58,570 nucleotides of DNA, from positions 1 through 58,570 of the forward strand of contig CAJXZZ010000005.1 in the NCBI GenBank assembly GCA_913065105.1. The letters are read 5' to 3'. Below the pieces are notes generated by a model. It did no database searches. It saw only the letters and a program-made list of their open reading frames with translations, and had not been told where the DNA came from. Within the stretch, counting starts at the first letter, position 1. Each line of letters opens with the position of its first letter. Origin of the DNA: an uncultured Gammaproteobacteria bacterium. Its GTDB lineage: Bacteria; Pseudomonadota; Gammaproteobacteria; SZUA-229. Below are positions 30,260-40,834 of the stretch, piece after piece. The translations under genes were made by a program, and so were the position numbers.

Positions 30260-31414
30260 TTAACTTATATTTGTATAACGGCCATCCTGGCAGACAACAA
30301 TGCCTTCAAGCTCTAAAATAAGCAACATGGAAGCGACTTCAGCTGCGCTAAATTTGCTGCTAATGACCAGTTCATCAATACTGGAAGGCTCATAAGCGAG
30401 GCATTTGAGCAGTTTTTGGTGATCCGGGTCAAGTGTCTGATGTAAATCTTTGCCATTTTCCGGGGTATTTGTTGTGGGTTTTTGGGGGTAGATGGGTTTT
30501 TTGTCCACGCAGATGCATAATTCTTCCAGTATGTCATTGGCTGTTTCAACCAGTTTTGCGCCCTGACGAATGAGTTGATGGCAGCCTCTGGCCATAGGGT
30601 TGTGTATCGATCCCGGAATTGCAAAGACTTCTTTATTTTGCTCCATGGCTAATCGTGCGGTAATCAAAGAGCCACTTTTTAGTGCGGCTTCTACTACCAG
30701 TGTACCAAGAGAAAGTGCACTGATGAGTCGGTTGCGTCGTGGGAACAGTCCGGGTAATGGCTGTGTACCGATGGGCATTTCAGAGATGACTGCGCCATGT
30801 TGAGTGATCTCTTGTGCCAGCTTTTGATGGCTTGCCGGATAGATAATATCAAGCCCATGAGCAACGACTGCGATTGTGCCAGCCAGTCCCTGTAATGCGC
30901 CTTCATGGCTGGCGCCATCAATACCACTGGCTAGCCCACTGGTTATGGTAATGCCTGCGTTGGATAGATGGCTGGCAAATTCTTTGGCTGTGCTGCGGCC
31001 GGCAGCGCTAGGGTTGCGAGTACCAACTATCGCCAGTTGTGGTTGTGCCAGATAATCGGGATCACCTCTTACATATAATATGGGGGGTGCATCAGGCAGA
31101 TTTTTTAATTGTGCAGGATAATGCTTATCAAAAAAAGTGATGATATGGTGATCATCCTCAAGGCTCCAGTTAAGGTCGGCGTTAATATCTGGTCTTTGAT
31201 GATTGGTAAGAGCGCTAATTGTTTCAGGTTTTATGGCTATAGCAGAAAGTTGTTTGTGGCTGGCATTAAATATAGCGTCTACACTGCCAAATGTCTCAAG
31301 CAGGGTATGGCATGTGCGGCCACCAACGCCAGGAGTATGTCGTAGGTAAAGCCAGTTTTTGAGGGAGTCGATGTGTTCGGCGTTCCTTGCCGTCGCGGTC
31401 CTGTGTTTATTCAT
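30260..31414 (-). CDS. dprA: DNA-processing protein DprA
   Basis: This 384-residue protein loads RecA on incoming single-stranded DNA during transformation. It has an N-terminal SAM-like helical region, the Rossmann-like core with AIVGTRNPSAAGR, SGLASGIDGASHEGAL, GLDIIYPASH and PLPGLFPRRNRLISALS, and a C-terminal winged-helix domain (about 320-384). All are intact. Together with comF it is compatible with natural competence, though dprA also occurs in non-competent species. It follows the LysM gene by 49 bp. Confidence 0.96.
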   Translation of the reverse strand: MNKHRTATARNAEHIDSLKNWLYLRHTPGVGGRTCHTLLETFGSVDAIFNASHKQLSAIAIKPETISALTNHQRPDINADLNWSLEDDHHIITFFDKHYPAQLKNLPDAPPILYVRGDPDYLAQPQLAIVGTRNPSAAGRSTAKEFASHLSNAGITITSGLASGIDGASHEGALQGLAGTIAVVAHGLDIIYPASHQKLAQEITQHGAVISEMPIGTQPLPGLFPRRNRLISALSLGTLVVEAALKSGSLITARLAMEQNKEVFAIPGSIHNPMARGCHQLIRQGAKLVETANDILEELCICVDKKPIYPQKPTTNTPENGKDLHQTLDPDHQKLLKCLAYEPSSIDELVISSKFSAAEVASMLLILELEGIVVCQDGRYTNIS

Positions 31415-31463
31415 CCATGAATAATACTTTATTATTAAGCGGTGTGCTTAATTAGAACAACTG

Positions 31464-32651
31464 TTAAAGCCTTGGCGTGTGAACGTAGTCGAGATTATGG
31501 ATAGTACGCACTGATTCCAGCGTTAAAGCATAGCTGACGCGATCAAAGGTTTTGAAAATCATCACCAGGCCGCTGCGCTCATTGGGCAGTTTTACTGGTT
31601 CACTACTGTGTTTGTTATGCCTGTCACGTATTACGTCTCCCTTAGTATAGGTGGCCAGTAAGTGGCCGACCTCCATGCCATCTCGTTCCCCGACATTGAT
31701 GACCACAATCTGGAATTGGGCAACGGCAGATAGTGCGTCATATAGTGAAATTATCTGAGCGTTAACATCTCTGTCGGGCAGATGAGGGAAGTACAGGTTG
31801 TCTATTTTGCTTCTGTCTTCAGGTAATAAACGGTCACCTATTAATATTTCTCGTTCGGTAAAAGTTAGGTCGCCCGAGGCCGGGTCGTCATAGGCAGTGA
31901 TACGTACATCGCCAGCATATTTTGCTTCATAGCCTAATATTTCATCGGAGTCAGGGTCGCGTAGTACTTCACCTGGATTGAATACGGCAAAACGAACTCT
32001 TTCTTTGTCTATTTCGCCACGGATGTAGACACGAGTTCCTTCACCCAAAATAAGGTGGCTGTCCTGACTGCCTATTATGCGAGGAGCATTTTCAAGCTGT
32101 TCTTTGGTGACCACTCTGGGTTTGGTTAAAAATTGCCGGATGGCGTCACCGGGAATACTTGGAATGCTAGCTGCAAGCCCTGATGAGCGCATGCTTGGGC
32201 TGAGTTTTTTAACCGGTAAACCTTTGTAATCGCTGTTTACGTCATTGGCTTGCTGAATTTCTTTGTGTTGTGCCTCATTGACCATTATTTGAGGCTGGCC
32301 ATTAACATAAATCAGCGTTAATACATCACCAGGGAAAATTAAATGGGGGTTTTGAATCTGCCTGTTATTCTGCCAGATTTCGGGCCAGTACCAGGGATCC
32401 TGCAGGAACATGCTGGAAATGCCCCATAATGTATCGCCTTTTTTAACCGTGTATTGTCTTGGGTATGAGGCTTTTACGCGAATTTCTTTTTTAGCGGGAG
32501 CTGCGGGTTCAACTTCGGCGATAACTGCTGGTTCTTCCACTGCAACAGGGCGAGGCTCTGATGAGCTGCATCCAGATATAATGGTAAGTAGCCCTGAAAG
32601 CAGGAAAAAGGGTACAATAATGCGCGATTTGGGAGTAGGTGAGTTATTCAT
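31464..32651 (-). CDS. LysM domain lipoprotein
   Basis: Started at ATG 32651, this is a 395-residue protein with a lipoprotein signal ending in TIISGC. The longer frame to 32735 would place 28 basic residues before the signal and is unlikely. A LysM domain (QYTVKKGDTLWGISSMFL, followed by NPHLIFPGDVLTL) should bind peptidoglycan. The C-terminal 220 residues form a conserved region seen in proteins coded beside dprA in gammaproteobacteria. It probably anchors to the outer membrane and contacts the cell wall. It leads the operon and faces def across about 220 bp. Confidence 0.88.
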   Translation of the reverse strand: MNNSPTPKSRIIVPFFLLSGLLTIISGCSSSEPRPVAVEEPAVIAEVEPAAPAKKEIRVKASYPRQYTVKKGDTLWGISSMFLQDPWYWPEIWQNNRQIQNPHLIFPGDVLTLIYVNGQPQIMVNEAQHKEIQQANDVNSDYKGLPVKKLSPSMRSSGLAASIPSIPGDAIRQFLTKPRVVTKEQLENAPRIIGSQDSHLILGEGTRVYIRGEIDKERVRFAVFNPGEVLRDPDSDEILGYEAKYAGDVRITAYDDPASGDLTFTEREILIGDRLLPEDRSKIDNLYFPHLPDRDVNAQIISLYDALSAVAQFQIVVINVGERDGMEVGHLLATYTKGDVIRDRHNKHSSEPVKLPNERSGLVMIFKTFDRVSYALTLESVRTIHNLDYVHTPRL

Positions 32652-32872
32652 TTTTATTTTTATACCCTGGTTTTTTCGCCCTGAATTCTTATGAAAGTAT
32701 GTTTTTACGGGCGGTAGTTTTCTTACTATTCTCAATAGTTTAGTAGATAAACTTCAATTACAGAAGCAAGTTTTTCAATGAGTGTAGCAGAAATAACAAT
32801 ATACGCGCTGATTACGGCCGATTTTAAGCGAGATTATCAGCTGATAATATCAGAAACATTTATAGATACATT

Positions 32873-33391
32873 ATGACAATACTAGACATATTACATTACC
32901 CGGATAAACGTCTGCGTACCGTGGCAAAACCGGTAGAGAAAGTGGACGATACCATCAAAAAACTGGTGGATGACATGTTTGAAACCATGTACACCGCACC
33001 GGGCATCGGTCTGGCGGCTACCCAGATAAATGTGCATCTACAGGTGATAGTGATAGATGTGTCTGAAGATAAAACTCAACCTTTGTGTTTAATAAATCCT
33101 GAGATTATTGCCGAAGAAGGCATCGAGAGCTGTGATGAGGGTTGTTTATCGGTGCCAGATATCTATGAAACGGTTGAGCGTTCTGAAAAAGTAACGGTTA
33201 AGGCGCTTGATCAAAATGGTGATGAATACACACTACAAGCCAATGAACTGCTGGCAGTATGTATTCAGCACGAAATGGATCATTTACAGGGAAAATTGTT
33301 CGTTGATTATTTATCGCCATTAAAATTTCAGCGCATAAAAAAACGCTTGTTAAAAGCTCAACGTGAAGCCAGCCAGCCAGCTGTTTTGTAA
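32873..33391 (+). CDS. def: Peptide deformylase
   Basis: This 172-residue Fe/Zn enzyme removes the formyl group from nascent N-terminal Met. Its three motifs are intact: [15 protein letters not shown] and QHEMDHLQG. It is the first gene of def-fmt-rsmB, with a 50-bp gap before fmt. Length is typical. Confidence 0.98.
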   Translation: MTILDILHYPDKRLRTVAKPVEKVDDTIKKLVDDMFETMYTAPGIGLAATQINVHLQVIVIDVSEDKTQPLCLINPEIIAEEGIESCDEGCLSVPDIYETVERSEKVTVKALDQNGDEYTLQANELLAVCIQHEMDHLQGKLFVDYLSPLKFQRIKKRLLKAQREASQPAVL

Positions 33392-33441
33392 TTCTATATT
33401 TACCCTATTTTCATTAACTCTTTTATATAACAAAAACTATT

Positions 33442-34401
33442 GTGAGCAATCATCTACGTATTATCTATGCCGGTACGCCGTTTTTTTCGGTTGCTGCGCT
33501 GCAAGCATTAATCTTGTCAGAGCATGAAGTGGTCGCAGTATATACTCAGCCCGACCGTCCTGCCGGGCGTGGTCGCGGTCTCATGGCGTCACCGGTAAAA
33601 GAAAAAGCGCTGGAATATGGCATTCCTGTGTTTCAACCGGAAACATTAAAAGATGAGCAGGCACAGGACGAATTAAAAGCGCTGAATGCAGACTTGATGG
33701 TAGTGACCGCATATGGCCTGTTATTGCCGGAAGCGGTGCTGGAGGCTCCACGACTGGGTTGTATCAATATCCATGCCTCACTGTTGCCGCGGTGGCGTGG
33801 GGCCGCGCCCATTCAGCGAGCTATTCTGGCAGGTGATAAAAAAACAGGTATCAGCATCATGCAGATGGATGAAGGTCTTGATACCGGTGATGTGCTGGCT
33901 GTGGGAGAATACGAGATCGCTGCTGACGAAACGGGTGCCAGCCTACATGACCAGCTGATGCTTTTGGGCGCTAAAGCATTAATGCTGGCTTTGCCTGCGA
34001 TTGCTGCACAAACATCTGATCAGGTTAAGCAGGATGGAGCAGATGCCTGTTACGCATCAAAACTCAATAAAGCAGAAGCAAAAATAAACTGGTTGCTGCC
34101 GGGCGAAGAAATTGGACGGGCGATCAGAGCGTATAATTCCTGGCCGGTCGCCTACTGTTTCTACGAAAAAAATAATAAACCATCAATTTTGCGTCTCTGG
34201 CGAGCTGAAATTATTAAAAAGCACACTGATGCGGTTGCGTTATTGCCAGGTAAAGTAATTGCTGAAACTGCAGCAGGAATTGATATTATGACCGTTGATG
34301 GCGTACTTCGTATCACTCAGCTGCAGGCAGAAGGTAAACGCATGATGTCGGCTGCCGATTTTCTTAATGCGAACTCTTTACTCGGTCAAACCTTGAGTTA
34401 A
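33442..34401 (+). CDS. fmt: Methionyl-tRNA formyltransferase
   Basis: This 319-residue enzyme, from GTG 33442, formylates initiator Met-tRNA using 10-formyl-tetrahydrofolate. The catalytic region NIHASLLPRWRGAAPIQRAILAGD and the downstream Asp in MDEGLDTGDVL are present, followed by the C-terminal OB-like domain. It couples functionally with def just upstream. Four bases separate it from rsmB. Confidence 0.98.
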   Translation: MSNHLRIIYAGTPFFSVAALQALILSEHEVVAVYTQPDRPAGRGRGLMASPVKEKALEYGIPVFQPETLKDEQAQDELKALNADLMVVTAYGLLLPEAVLEAPRLGCINIHASLLPRWRGAAPIQRAILAGDKKTGISIMQMDEGLDTGDVLAVGEYEIAADETGASLHDQLMLLGAKALMLALPAIAAQTSDQVKQDGADACYASKLNKAEAKINWLLPGEEIGRAIRAYNSWPVAYCFYEKNNKPSILRLWRAEIIKKHTDAVALLPGKVIAETAAGIDIMTVDGVLRITQLQAEGKRMMSAADFLNANSLLGQTLS

Positions 34402-34405
34402 TGCT

Positions 34406-35800
34406 GTGACAAATCTCTCTCATCCCGAGCAGTCGAAATCTAAAAAATCTAAAACCAGTGTGGCGCGACAGGCAAGTTTAAAAACTTTGAAGCAGGTGTT
34501 TGGCGGCCAGTCTTTATCTGCAGTGCAGGCGCATACGATTGATAAACTTGAAGATGCGCGCGATCGTGGATTAGCCAATGAGATCGTCAATGGTGTGTTA
34601 CGTTGGCGCTGGCAGCTGGAGTTTTTTGTCTCGCGCCTGGTTAAAAAACCATTGAAGAACAAAGACCTTGATGTGCAGTTGGTATTGCTAATGGCTGTCT
34701 ATGAATTGAAAGAGTGCCGTACACCGGATTATGCCGTTATCAATGAATCGGTTGAGCTGGTTAGAAAGTCGGGTAAAAAATGGGCCGCTGGATTAGTGAA
34801 TGCAGTTTTAAGAGGCTTTACTCGTGAAAAAGAAAAACTGATTTCTTCGATCAATGATGACCAGGTTGAATATTCACATCCAGTCTGGATGTTGAAAAAA
34901 ATAAAAAATGACTGGCCGGAAGACCACTCTTATGGCTGGCAGCGCATTTTAAATGCAAATAATCAACGACCTGCTTTCTGGTTGCGAGTTAATCAGCAGC
35001 AGTCTAATGCATCTCAGTATCAGCAGTTACTCAATGATCTTGACATTGGATCTGAGGCTAGTGCCCTGGCAGATCATGCATTAAAGCTATCACGGGGCAT
35101 TGATGTACGTTTGCTGCCCGGGTTTGCAGAAGGCTCGGTCTCTGTTCAGGATGTCGGTGCGCAGTTGGTGGCGCAATTGCTGGATGCTTCTGCAGGTCAT
35201 AGAGTGCTGGATCTATGTGCGGCGCCCGGTGGTAAAACCTGTCACATCCTCGAGCGTTATGGCTCGATTGATAAATTGACTGCTGTTGAATTTGACGAAC
35301 AAAGAATGCAACGTGTAACCGAGAATCTGCAGCGCCTGAGACTATCTGATGCAGTTATGGATGATCCCAGAGTGGAGTTGATCGTTGGCGATGCTCGTGA
35401 ATATAGAAGTTGGTGGGATGGTAAATTGTTTGATCGTATACTTATCGATGCGCCATGCTCTGCCAGCGGAGTGATCCGACGCCACCCGGATATCAAAACT
35501 TTACGGCGAGAGTCTGATATTGAACCGCTGGTGAAAATGCAGTCAGAGATCTTGCTGTCAGCATGGCAAATGTTAGCACCAGGCGGTGAGATGCTATATG
35601 TAACCTGTTCGATCTTTAAAGATGAAAATCAGAATCAGATGGCTAATTTTTTAGCTCATATAGGCGATGTCGACAATGATGCGGCTGAAATAAAAATAAA
35701 GACTGATTGGGGTGTGTCGTGTAATTATGGTCGACAACTGTTTCCCGGAGAAAGTGATGCGGATGGATTTTATTTTTGCAAGCTGAAGAAGTTGCAGTGA
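34406..35800 (+). CDS. rsmB: 16S rRNA (cytosine-967-C5) methyltransferase
   Basis: This 464-residue protein, from GTG 34406, has an N-terminal NusB-like RNA-binding domain (about 18-160) and a SAM-dependent RNMT domain. The SAM motif is DLCAAPGGKTCHI, and the two catalytic Cys are in DAPCSASGV and TCSIF. It methylates C967 of 16S rRNA in E. coli. It ends the def-fmt-rsmB operon. In many gammaproteobacteria trkA follows, and here it does after a repeat-filled 402-bp gap. Confidence 0.97.
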   Translation: MTNLSHPEQSKSKKSKTSVARQASLKTLKQVFGGQSLSAVQAHTIDKLEDARDRGLANEIVNGVLRWRWQLEFFVSRLVKKPLKNKDLDVQLVLLMAVYELKECRTPDYAVINESVELVRKSGKKWAAGLVNAVLRGFTREKEKLISSINDDQVEYSHPVWMLKKIKNDWPEDHSYGWQRILNANNQRPAFWLRVNQQQSNASQYQQLLNDLDIGSEASALADHALKLSRGIDVRLLPGFAEGSVSVQDVGAQLVAQLLDASAGHRVLDLCAAPGGKTCHILERYGSIDKLTAVEFDEQRMQRVTENLQRLRLSDAVMDDPRVELIVGDAREYRSWWDGKLFDRILIDAPCSASGVIRRHPDIKTLRRESDIEPLVKMQSEILLSAWQMLAPGGEMLYVTCSIFKDENQNQMANFLAHIGDVDNDAAEIKIKTDWGVSCNYGRQLFPGESDADGFYFCKLKKLQ

Positions 35801-36202
35801 AGCTAGTACTGAAATCATTCCTCGGCAAATGCTCCTGCTTTACCCTACTACCGTCCATCCATGGACATATGCATTGCTCTACTAAGTGACATTCATGTCA
35901 CGAAGACGTTTTTCAGCATACGGCCTGCAGGGATGCAGGAAGTGCAGATCACGCATGGAGAAGTTATCTGCCACTCCCTCCATGGAGATAATCGCACCGC
36001 CGTCCATGGCTCCTTGCGAAATACCATCCATCCATGGATATACACTGAAATCATTCCGGACGATTTTCAGCATACACTCCATCCATGGAGATAAAAATGA
36101 AAAATGAGAATATTGAGCGTAAACTTCGCGCATGAAAAATGAAGGTGTTTTAAAATTTATCCTGGTTACAATGTTAGTGTTACTTAGTTAGTTGGCATAA
36201 TT
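35801..36202. repeat. Cluster of CCATGG-cored palindromic repeats between rsmB and trkA
   Basis: This 402-bp gap holds at least five copies of a CCATGG-centred palindrome. The cores lie at 35859-35864, 35980-35985, 36004-36009, 36032-36037 and 36083-36088, usually inside (A/C/G)TCCATGGA(T/G/C). The sequence at about 35998-36039 (CCGTCCATGGCTCCTTGCG and continuing to ATCCATCCATGGAT) is the same unit as found at 40937-41085. A CTCGGCAAATGCTCCTGC word at 35821-35838 also recurs from 6661. Open frames on both strands here are made of the repeat and are not called as genes. Confidence 0.85.
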
Positions 36203-37579
36203 ATGAATATTATAATTTTAGGTGCGGGTCAGGTTGGCGCGAGTGTAGCTGAAAATCTGTCGTCAGAAGCTAATGACATTACCCTGGTAGATACTAATAC
36301 GGTTGTGCTGAATGATTTAGGCGACCGACTGGATATCCAAACAGTCAACGGTCATGCTTCTCATCCTGATGTTTTAAAAAAAGCGGGCATCAGCGATGCC
36401 GATATGCTGGTAGCAGTGACCAATAGTGATGAAACAAATATTGTTGCCTGTCAGATTGCGCACAGTCTGTTTCATACGCCGACGAAGATTGCGCGCGTCC
36501 GATCTCAGGAATATCTGAAATACAAGGAATTATTTAATGATAAAACCTTGCCCATCGACGTTTTAATTAGCCCTGAGCAGTTGATCGCAGAACATATCCA
36601 ACGTTTGATTGAATATCCAGGTGCTTTGCAGGTACTGGATTTTGCCGATGGTCGGGCTCGATTAGTCGGTGTTAAGGCATATTACGGTGGCCCGCTGGTT
36701 GGGCATGAAATTTCTGATTTAAGAAAACATATGCCCGGGATCGATTCACGTGTGGCGGCTATCTTCAGGCGTGGTAAAGGTATCGTGCCTGATGGGCATC
36801 AGGTGATAGAAGCGGATGATGAAGTATTTTTTATCGCGGCACGAAAAGATATCCGTGCAGTGATGTCCGAGTTGCGCAAACTGGATAAACCCATCAAACG
36901 CATCATGCTGGCCGGTGGTGGAAACATTGGTAAACGCCTGGCGGAATCACTAGAAAATAAATACCACGTAAAATTGCTGGAGCGTGATCCCGAACGTGCA
37001 AAGCAACTATCCTGTGAATTAAGTAAAACGATTGTGTTGCTTGGCGATACAGCGGATGAAGATCTACTGCTGGAAGAAAATATCGATCAAATGGATGTTT
37101 TCTGTGCTTTAACCAATGATGACGAAGCAAATATTTTATCATCGATGCTAGTTAAACGTTTGGGCGCACGAAAAGTTATGTCCTTAATTAACCGCCATGC
37201 TTATGTCGATTTGATGGAAAGTGAGGGCACTATAGATGTGGCGATTTCGCCACAGCAAATCACTATCAGTGGTTTGCTCGCTCATGTGCGACGTGGCGAT
37301 GTCGTTGCAGTGCACTCGTTACGTCGAGGTGCAGCAGAGGCAATCGAAGCGATTGCTCATGGTGACAGCCAGAATTCTAAAGTGGTAGGTAAAACGGTTG
37401 AACAGATTAACCTGCCTGCAGGGACTACAATCGGTGCCATCATTCGTGGTGAAGAAGTGATCATGGCGCATCACGATATAGTCATTGAAAATGAAGATCA
37501 TCTGATCCTGTTCTTGCTGGATAAAAAGAAATTCAATGCTGTTGAAAAACTGTTTCAAGTCGGCGTGACTTTCTTTTAA
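36203..37579 (+). CDS. trkA: Trk K+ uptake regulatory NAD-binding protein TrkA
   Basis: This 458-residue protein has two tandem TrkA-N/TrkA-C modules. The first Rossmann motif is [17 protein letters not shown] near residue 3. The second is [18 protein letters not shown] near 235. It binds NAD(H) or ATP and gates the TrkH channel at the cytoplasmic membrane. The trkH gene follows after 19 bp, so the two subunits are co-expressed. Confidence 0.97.
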   Translation: MNIIILGAGQVGASVAENLSSEANDITLVDTNTVVLNDLGDRLDIQTVNGHASHPDVLKKAGISDADMLVAVTNSDETNIVACQIAHSLFHTPTKIARVRSQEYLKYKELFNDKTLPIDVLISPEQLIAEHIQRLIEYPGALQVLDFADGRARLVGVKAYYGGPLVGHEISDLRKHMPGIDSRVAAIFRRGKGIVPDGHQVIEADDEVFFIAARKDIRAVMSELRKLDKPIKRIMLAGGGNIGKRLAESLENKYHVKLLERDPERAKQLSCELSKTIVLLGDTADEDLLLEENIDQMDVFCALTNDDEANILSSMLVKRLGARKVMSLINRHAYVDLMESEGTIDVAISPQQITISGLLAHVRRGDVVAVHSLRRGAAEAIEAIAHGDSQNSKVVGKTVEQINLPAGTTIGAIIRGEEVIMAHHDIVIENEDHLILFLLDKKKFNAVEKLFQVGVTFF

Positions 37580-37598
37580 ACAGGGAAGTTTTTAAATT

Positions 37599-39050
37599 AT
37601 GCATGCAGCAATCATACAGCGCATCATGGGACAGTTTTTGATGCTGTTCAGTATCACGCTATTACCCCCTGTAGTTATTGATCTGCTCTACCAGGAAGAT
37701 GCAGCGCGAGCATTTTTTTATAGTTATTTATTATTATTAAGCGCTGGTTTCCTTTTATATCTTCCAGTGAGAAAACAGAAAAATGATTTACGATTACGTG
37801 ATGGTTTTATCGTGGTCGTATTGTTCTGGATAGTGTTAGGTATTGCTGGTGCAGTGCCTTTTTATCTATATGAGAATCTGGACATCAGTATTACGGATGC
37901 TTTATTTGAATCTATATCTGGTTTGACGACTACCGGTGCTACGGTTTTGATTCATCTGGACAGTTTGCCACACAGTATTTTATTCTATCGACAGGAGTTA
38001 CAGTGGTTAGGTGGTATGGGTATCATCGTATTAGCTGTCGCCGTTATGCCGATGTTAGGTATCGGCGGTATGCAGCTATACAAAGCTGAAGCTCCCGGTC
38101 CAGTAAAAGACAATAAGTTAACGCCACGCATAGCCGAAACCGCAAAAGCGCTCTGGTATATTTATCTGGGTTTAACAATAGCCTGTGCAGCCGCTTACTG
38201 GTTTGCAGGTATGAATCTATTTGATGCGGTGGCGCATAGTTTTTCTACCGTTGCGATTGGTGGTTTTTCTACGCACGACGCCAGTATTGGTTATTTTGAT
38301 AACCAGGCGATTGAAATAGTGGCTATCGTTTTTATGTTTCTTGGTGCAGTAAATTTTGCATTGCATTTTTCTGTAGTGCGTTCGAAAAGTTTGATGCCGT
38401 ATCTCCGAGATTCAGAATTTTTACTGTATGCCAGCTTGTTAATAATTATTTCAATTCTCAGTGTGTATGCTCTGTATAGCCAGTCTGCAAATCATGATTT
38501 CGCAAATGCTTTCCGTGAGGCAGTTTTTCAGACAGTTTCGATTGCGACAACGTCTGGTTTTGTTACCTCAGATTATGCCAGCTGGCCAGTTTTTATCCCT
38601 GTGCTTTTATTGTTTTCCAGTTTTATTGGTGGCTGTGCGGGTTCTACCGGTGGTGGTATCAAAGTTATTCGCGTGCTGTTATTAATCAAACAGGGGCAGC
38701 GGGAGATGTTACGTTTGATCCACCCAAATGCACAGGTCACAGTAAAAGTAGGAAAAATACCGGTTGATAATTCGATTATCGATGCGGTATGGGGTTTTTT
38801 TGCAGCCTACGTCGCATTGTTTGCTTTAATCATGCTGGTCTTAATGTTTAATGGGCTAGATCAGATTACAGCTTTTTCTGCGGTGGCTGCGACGATAAAT
38901 AACCTGGGTCCGGGCTTAGGTGAAGTCAGTGCTAATTATGCTAGCCTCACTGACTTCAATAAACTGTTACTGTGTTTTTCTATGCTTCTTGGCCGACTGG
39001 AAATATTTACCTTGTTGGTATTATTGATGCCTGCATTCTGGCGTAAATAA
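37599..39050 (+). CDS. trkH: Trk potassium uptake membrane subunit TrkH/TrkG
   Basis: This 483-residue polytopic membrane protein forms the K+ path of the Trk system. Four pore-loop repeats are visible, with selectivity-filter-like sequences SGLTTTGAT, STVAIGGFST, TTSGF and NNLGPGLG. About ten to twelve hydrophobic segments are present. The intramembrane loop SSFIGGCAGSTGGGIKV is well kept. It is sandwiched between trkA and the acyltransferase gene, 16 bp away. Confidence 0.97.
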   Translation: MHAAIIQRIMGQFLMLFSITLLPPVVIDLLYQEDAARAFFYSYLLLLSAGFLLYLPVRKQKNDLRLRDGFIVVVLFWIVLGIAGAVPFYLYENLDISITDALFESISGLTTTGATVLIHLDSLPHSILFYRQELQWLGGMGIIVLAVAVMPMLGIGGMQLYKAEAPGPVKDNKLTPRIAETAKALWYIYLGLTIACAAAYWFAGMNLFDAVAHSFSTVAIGGFSTHDASIGYFDNQAIEIVAIVFMFLGAVNFALHFSVVRSKSLMPYLRDSEFLLYASLLIIISILSVYALYSQSANHDFANAFREAVFQTVSIATTSGFVTSDYASWPVFIPVLLLFSSFIGGCAGSTGGGIKVIRVLLLIKQGQREMLRLIHPNAQVTVKVGKIPVDNSIIDAVWGFFAAYVALFALIMLVLMFNGLDQITAFSAVAATINNLGPGLGEVSANYASLTDFNKLLLCFSMLLGRLEIFTLLVLLMPAFWRK

Positions 39051-39066
39051 GGTTTTGTAGGCTCTC

Positions 39067-40020
39067 ATGAGTATTAGTGACTCCAATCAAGATAGATATC
39101 GTTTTCATTTATCACTTTTGCACCCGCGTCACTGGCTTACATGGATCGCTCTGGGTATTTTTTTTATATTCACGTTTTTACCGATACCTGTCATCGACAG
39201 TATCGGTTGTTGGTTGGGAAGCCTCGCCTCACGAAAAAATAGAAAGCGTTTTAAGATAGCGAAGATAAATCTTTCATTATGCTTTCCTGATAAAGCAGAC
39301 GAAGATATTGACCGCATGGTTGTGGAGCATTTTAGAGCACAGTTTCGTAGTGTATTGCATTATTCTATTTTATGGTGGCGGCCTATTTCTACGGTCAGAA
39401 AAATAATACACAAAACTGGGTTTGAGAAAATTGCACAATATCAGCAGCAAGGAAAAAAAATTATTATATTGTTAACGCATAATGTTGGTCTAGAATTTTC
39501 TGGCGCAGCTATATCGATGGATCATAAAACTATCGGTCCTTATAAAACTATGCGCAATCCAGTGATTGACTGGATGGTGGCTAAAGGTAGATTGCGTTTT
39601 GGGAAAAAACATGGCAATAAATTATTTACTCGTGAGGATGGATTAAGGCCATTGATACGTGAGGTACGTGCCGGCAGTATCTTGGGTTATTTTGCAGATG
39701 AAGATCTTGGTGAGAAAAATTCTGTTTTCGCTTCCTTTTATGGTGTGCAAAAAGCAACTATCCCAGTTCTTGGGCGGTTAGCCAAAACATGTGATGCAGT
39801 TGTATTGCCATGTGTTAGTTGCTATGAGCCTGAAAGCGGTCGTTACTTGATTAAGCTGCTACCAAAAATTGAAGGTCTGCCAAGTGGTGACGATGAGGTG
39901 GATAGTGAGAGCATGAATAAAGCCATTGAGCGTGCTATCGATTATTGTCCTACGCAGTATTTATGGACGTTACGTTATTTTCAAACGCGGCCTGAAGGCG
40001 AGGAAGCGGTTTATGATTAG
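39067..40020 (+). CDS. LpxL/HtrB-family lysophospholipid acyltransferase
   Basis: This 317-residue membrane-anchored protein has one N-terminal helix (about 24-44). The acyltransferase HX4E motif is THNVGLE, and ADEDLG follows near 212-217. LpxL/LpxM-like enzymes add secondary acyl chains to lipid A, and close relatives act on phospholipids or other lipids. The family is clear but the acceptor and chain length are not. It overlaps ttcA by 8 bp and is expressed with trkA-trkH. Confidence 0.87.
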   Translation: MSISDSNQDRYRFHLSLLHPRHWLTWIALGIFFIFTFLPIPVIDSIGCWLGSLASRKNRKRFKIAKINLSLCFPDKADEDIDRMVVEHFRAQFRSVLHYSILWWRPISTVRKIIHKTGFEKIAQYQQQGKKIIILLTHNVGLEFSGAAISMDHKTIGPYKTMRNPVIDWMVAKGRLRFGKKHGNKLFTREDGLRPLIREVRAGSILGYFADEDLGEKNSVFASFYGVQKATIPVLGRLAKTCDAVVLPCVSCYEPESGRYLIKLLPKIEGLPSGDDEVDSESMNKAIERAIDYCPTQYLWTLRYFQTRPEGEEAVYD

Positions 40021-40834
40021 CCATGCGATTACGATTGAGCCGATGACAGATACACAATATGAAAAGCGTTTGTATAAACGTTTGAAACATGGTGTCGGTG
40101 AAGCAATTTTAAAATACAACATGATTGAGGATGGTGATCGCGTGATGGTGTGTCTGTCTGGCGGTAAAGACAGTTATGCCATGCTCGACTTATTAATGGC
40201 GCTGCAGAAAAAAGCGCCGGTATCATTTGAATTAATTGCGGTGAATCTCGATCAGAAACAGCCGGGTTTTCCTGAGCATGTATTACCTGCATATCTGAAT
40301 GATCTTGGGGTTGAATATCATATCGTCGAGCAAGACACCTACAGTATTGTTAAGGATAAAATCCCAGAGGGTAAGACCACTTGCGGATTATGTTCGAGGT
40401 TACGTCGTGGGATTTTATATTCTTTTGCTGAGAAGATCGGCGCGAGTAAAATTGCCCTGGGTCACCATCAGGACGACATTATCGAAACGTTTTTTCTCAA
40501 TATGTTTTTTAATGGGCAGTTAAAGACCATGCCGCCTAAATTGTTAAGTGATAATAAGAAACATATTGTTATTCGACCTTTAGCATTATGTAAAGAAAAA
40601 GATATTGCGACTTATGCTGCGTTGAAACAGTACCCTGTCATTCCATGTAATTTGTGCGGTTCGCAAGAAAATATGCAACGTAAAGTGGTGAAAGCAATGA
40701 TTCAGCAGTGGGAGCAGGAATACCCGGGGAGATCTGACCTGATCATGCGAAGTATGCAAAATGTTGTGCCTTCGCATTTGGTAGATGATGAGTTGTTTGA
40801 TTTTCAGGGTTTGGGAAAAATTGCAGGCGTGTAA
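40013..40834 (+). CDS. ttcA: tRNA 2-thiocytidine(32) synthetase
   Basis: From ATG 40013 this is 273 residues. A GAGG about 8-10 bp upstream supports this start, and it overlaps the preceding stop. The PP-loop is [10 protein letters not shown]. Two Cys pairs, CGLCSRLRR and PCNLCGSQ, bind the 4Fe-4S cluster needed for thiolation of C32 in tRNA. The frame is open about 90 bp upstream, but that part overlaps the acyltransferase and is not typical. It ends the trkA-trkH operon. Confidence 0.95.
   Translation: MISHAITIEPMTDTQYEKRLYKRLKHGVGEAILKYNMIEDGDRVMVCLSGGKDSYAMLDLLMALQKKAPVSFELIAVNLDQKQPGFPEHVLPAYLNDLGVEYHIVEQDTYSIVKDKIPEGKTTCGLCSRLRRGILYSFAEKIGASKIALGHHQDDIIETFFLNMFFNGQLKTMPPKLLSDNKKHIVIRPLALCKEKDIATYAALKQYPVIPCNLCGSQENMQRKVVKAMIQQWEQEYPGRSDLIMRSMQNVVPSHLVDDELFDFQGLGKIAGV

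Noticed and set aside
35861-36133. Overlapping open frames on both strands (about 73-83 residues) in the rsmB-trkA gap
   Set aside because: They are made entirely of the CCATGG repeat units, giving PWMDG/AMDGG-like peptides on the minus strand. They show no ribosome binding site or protein-like conservation.
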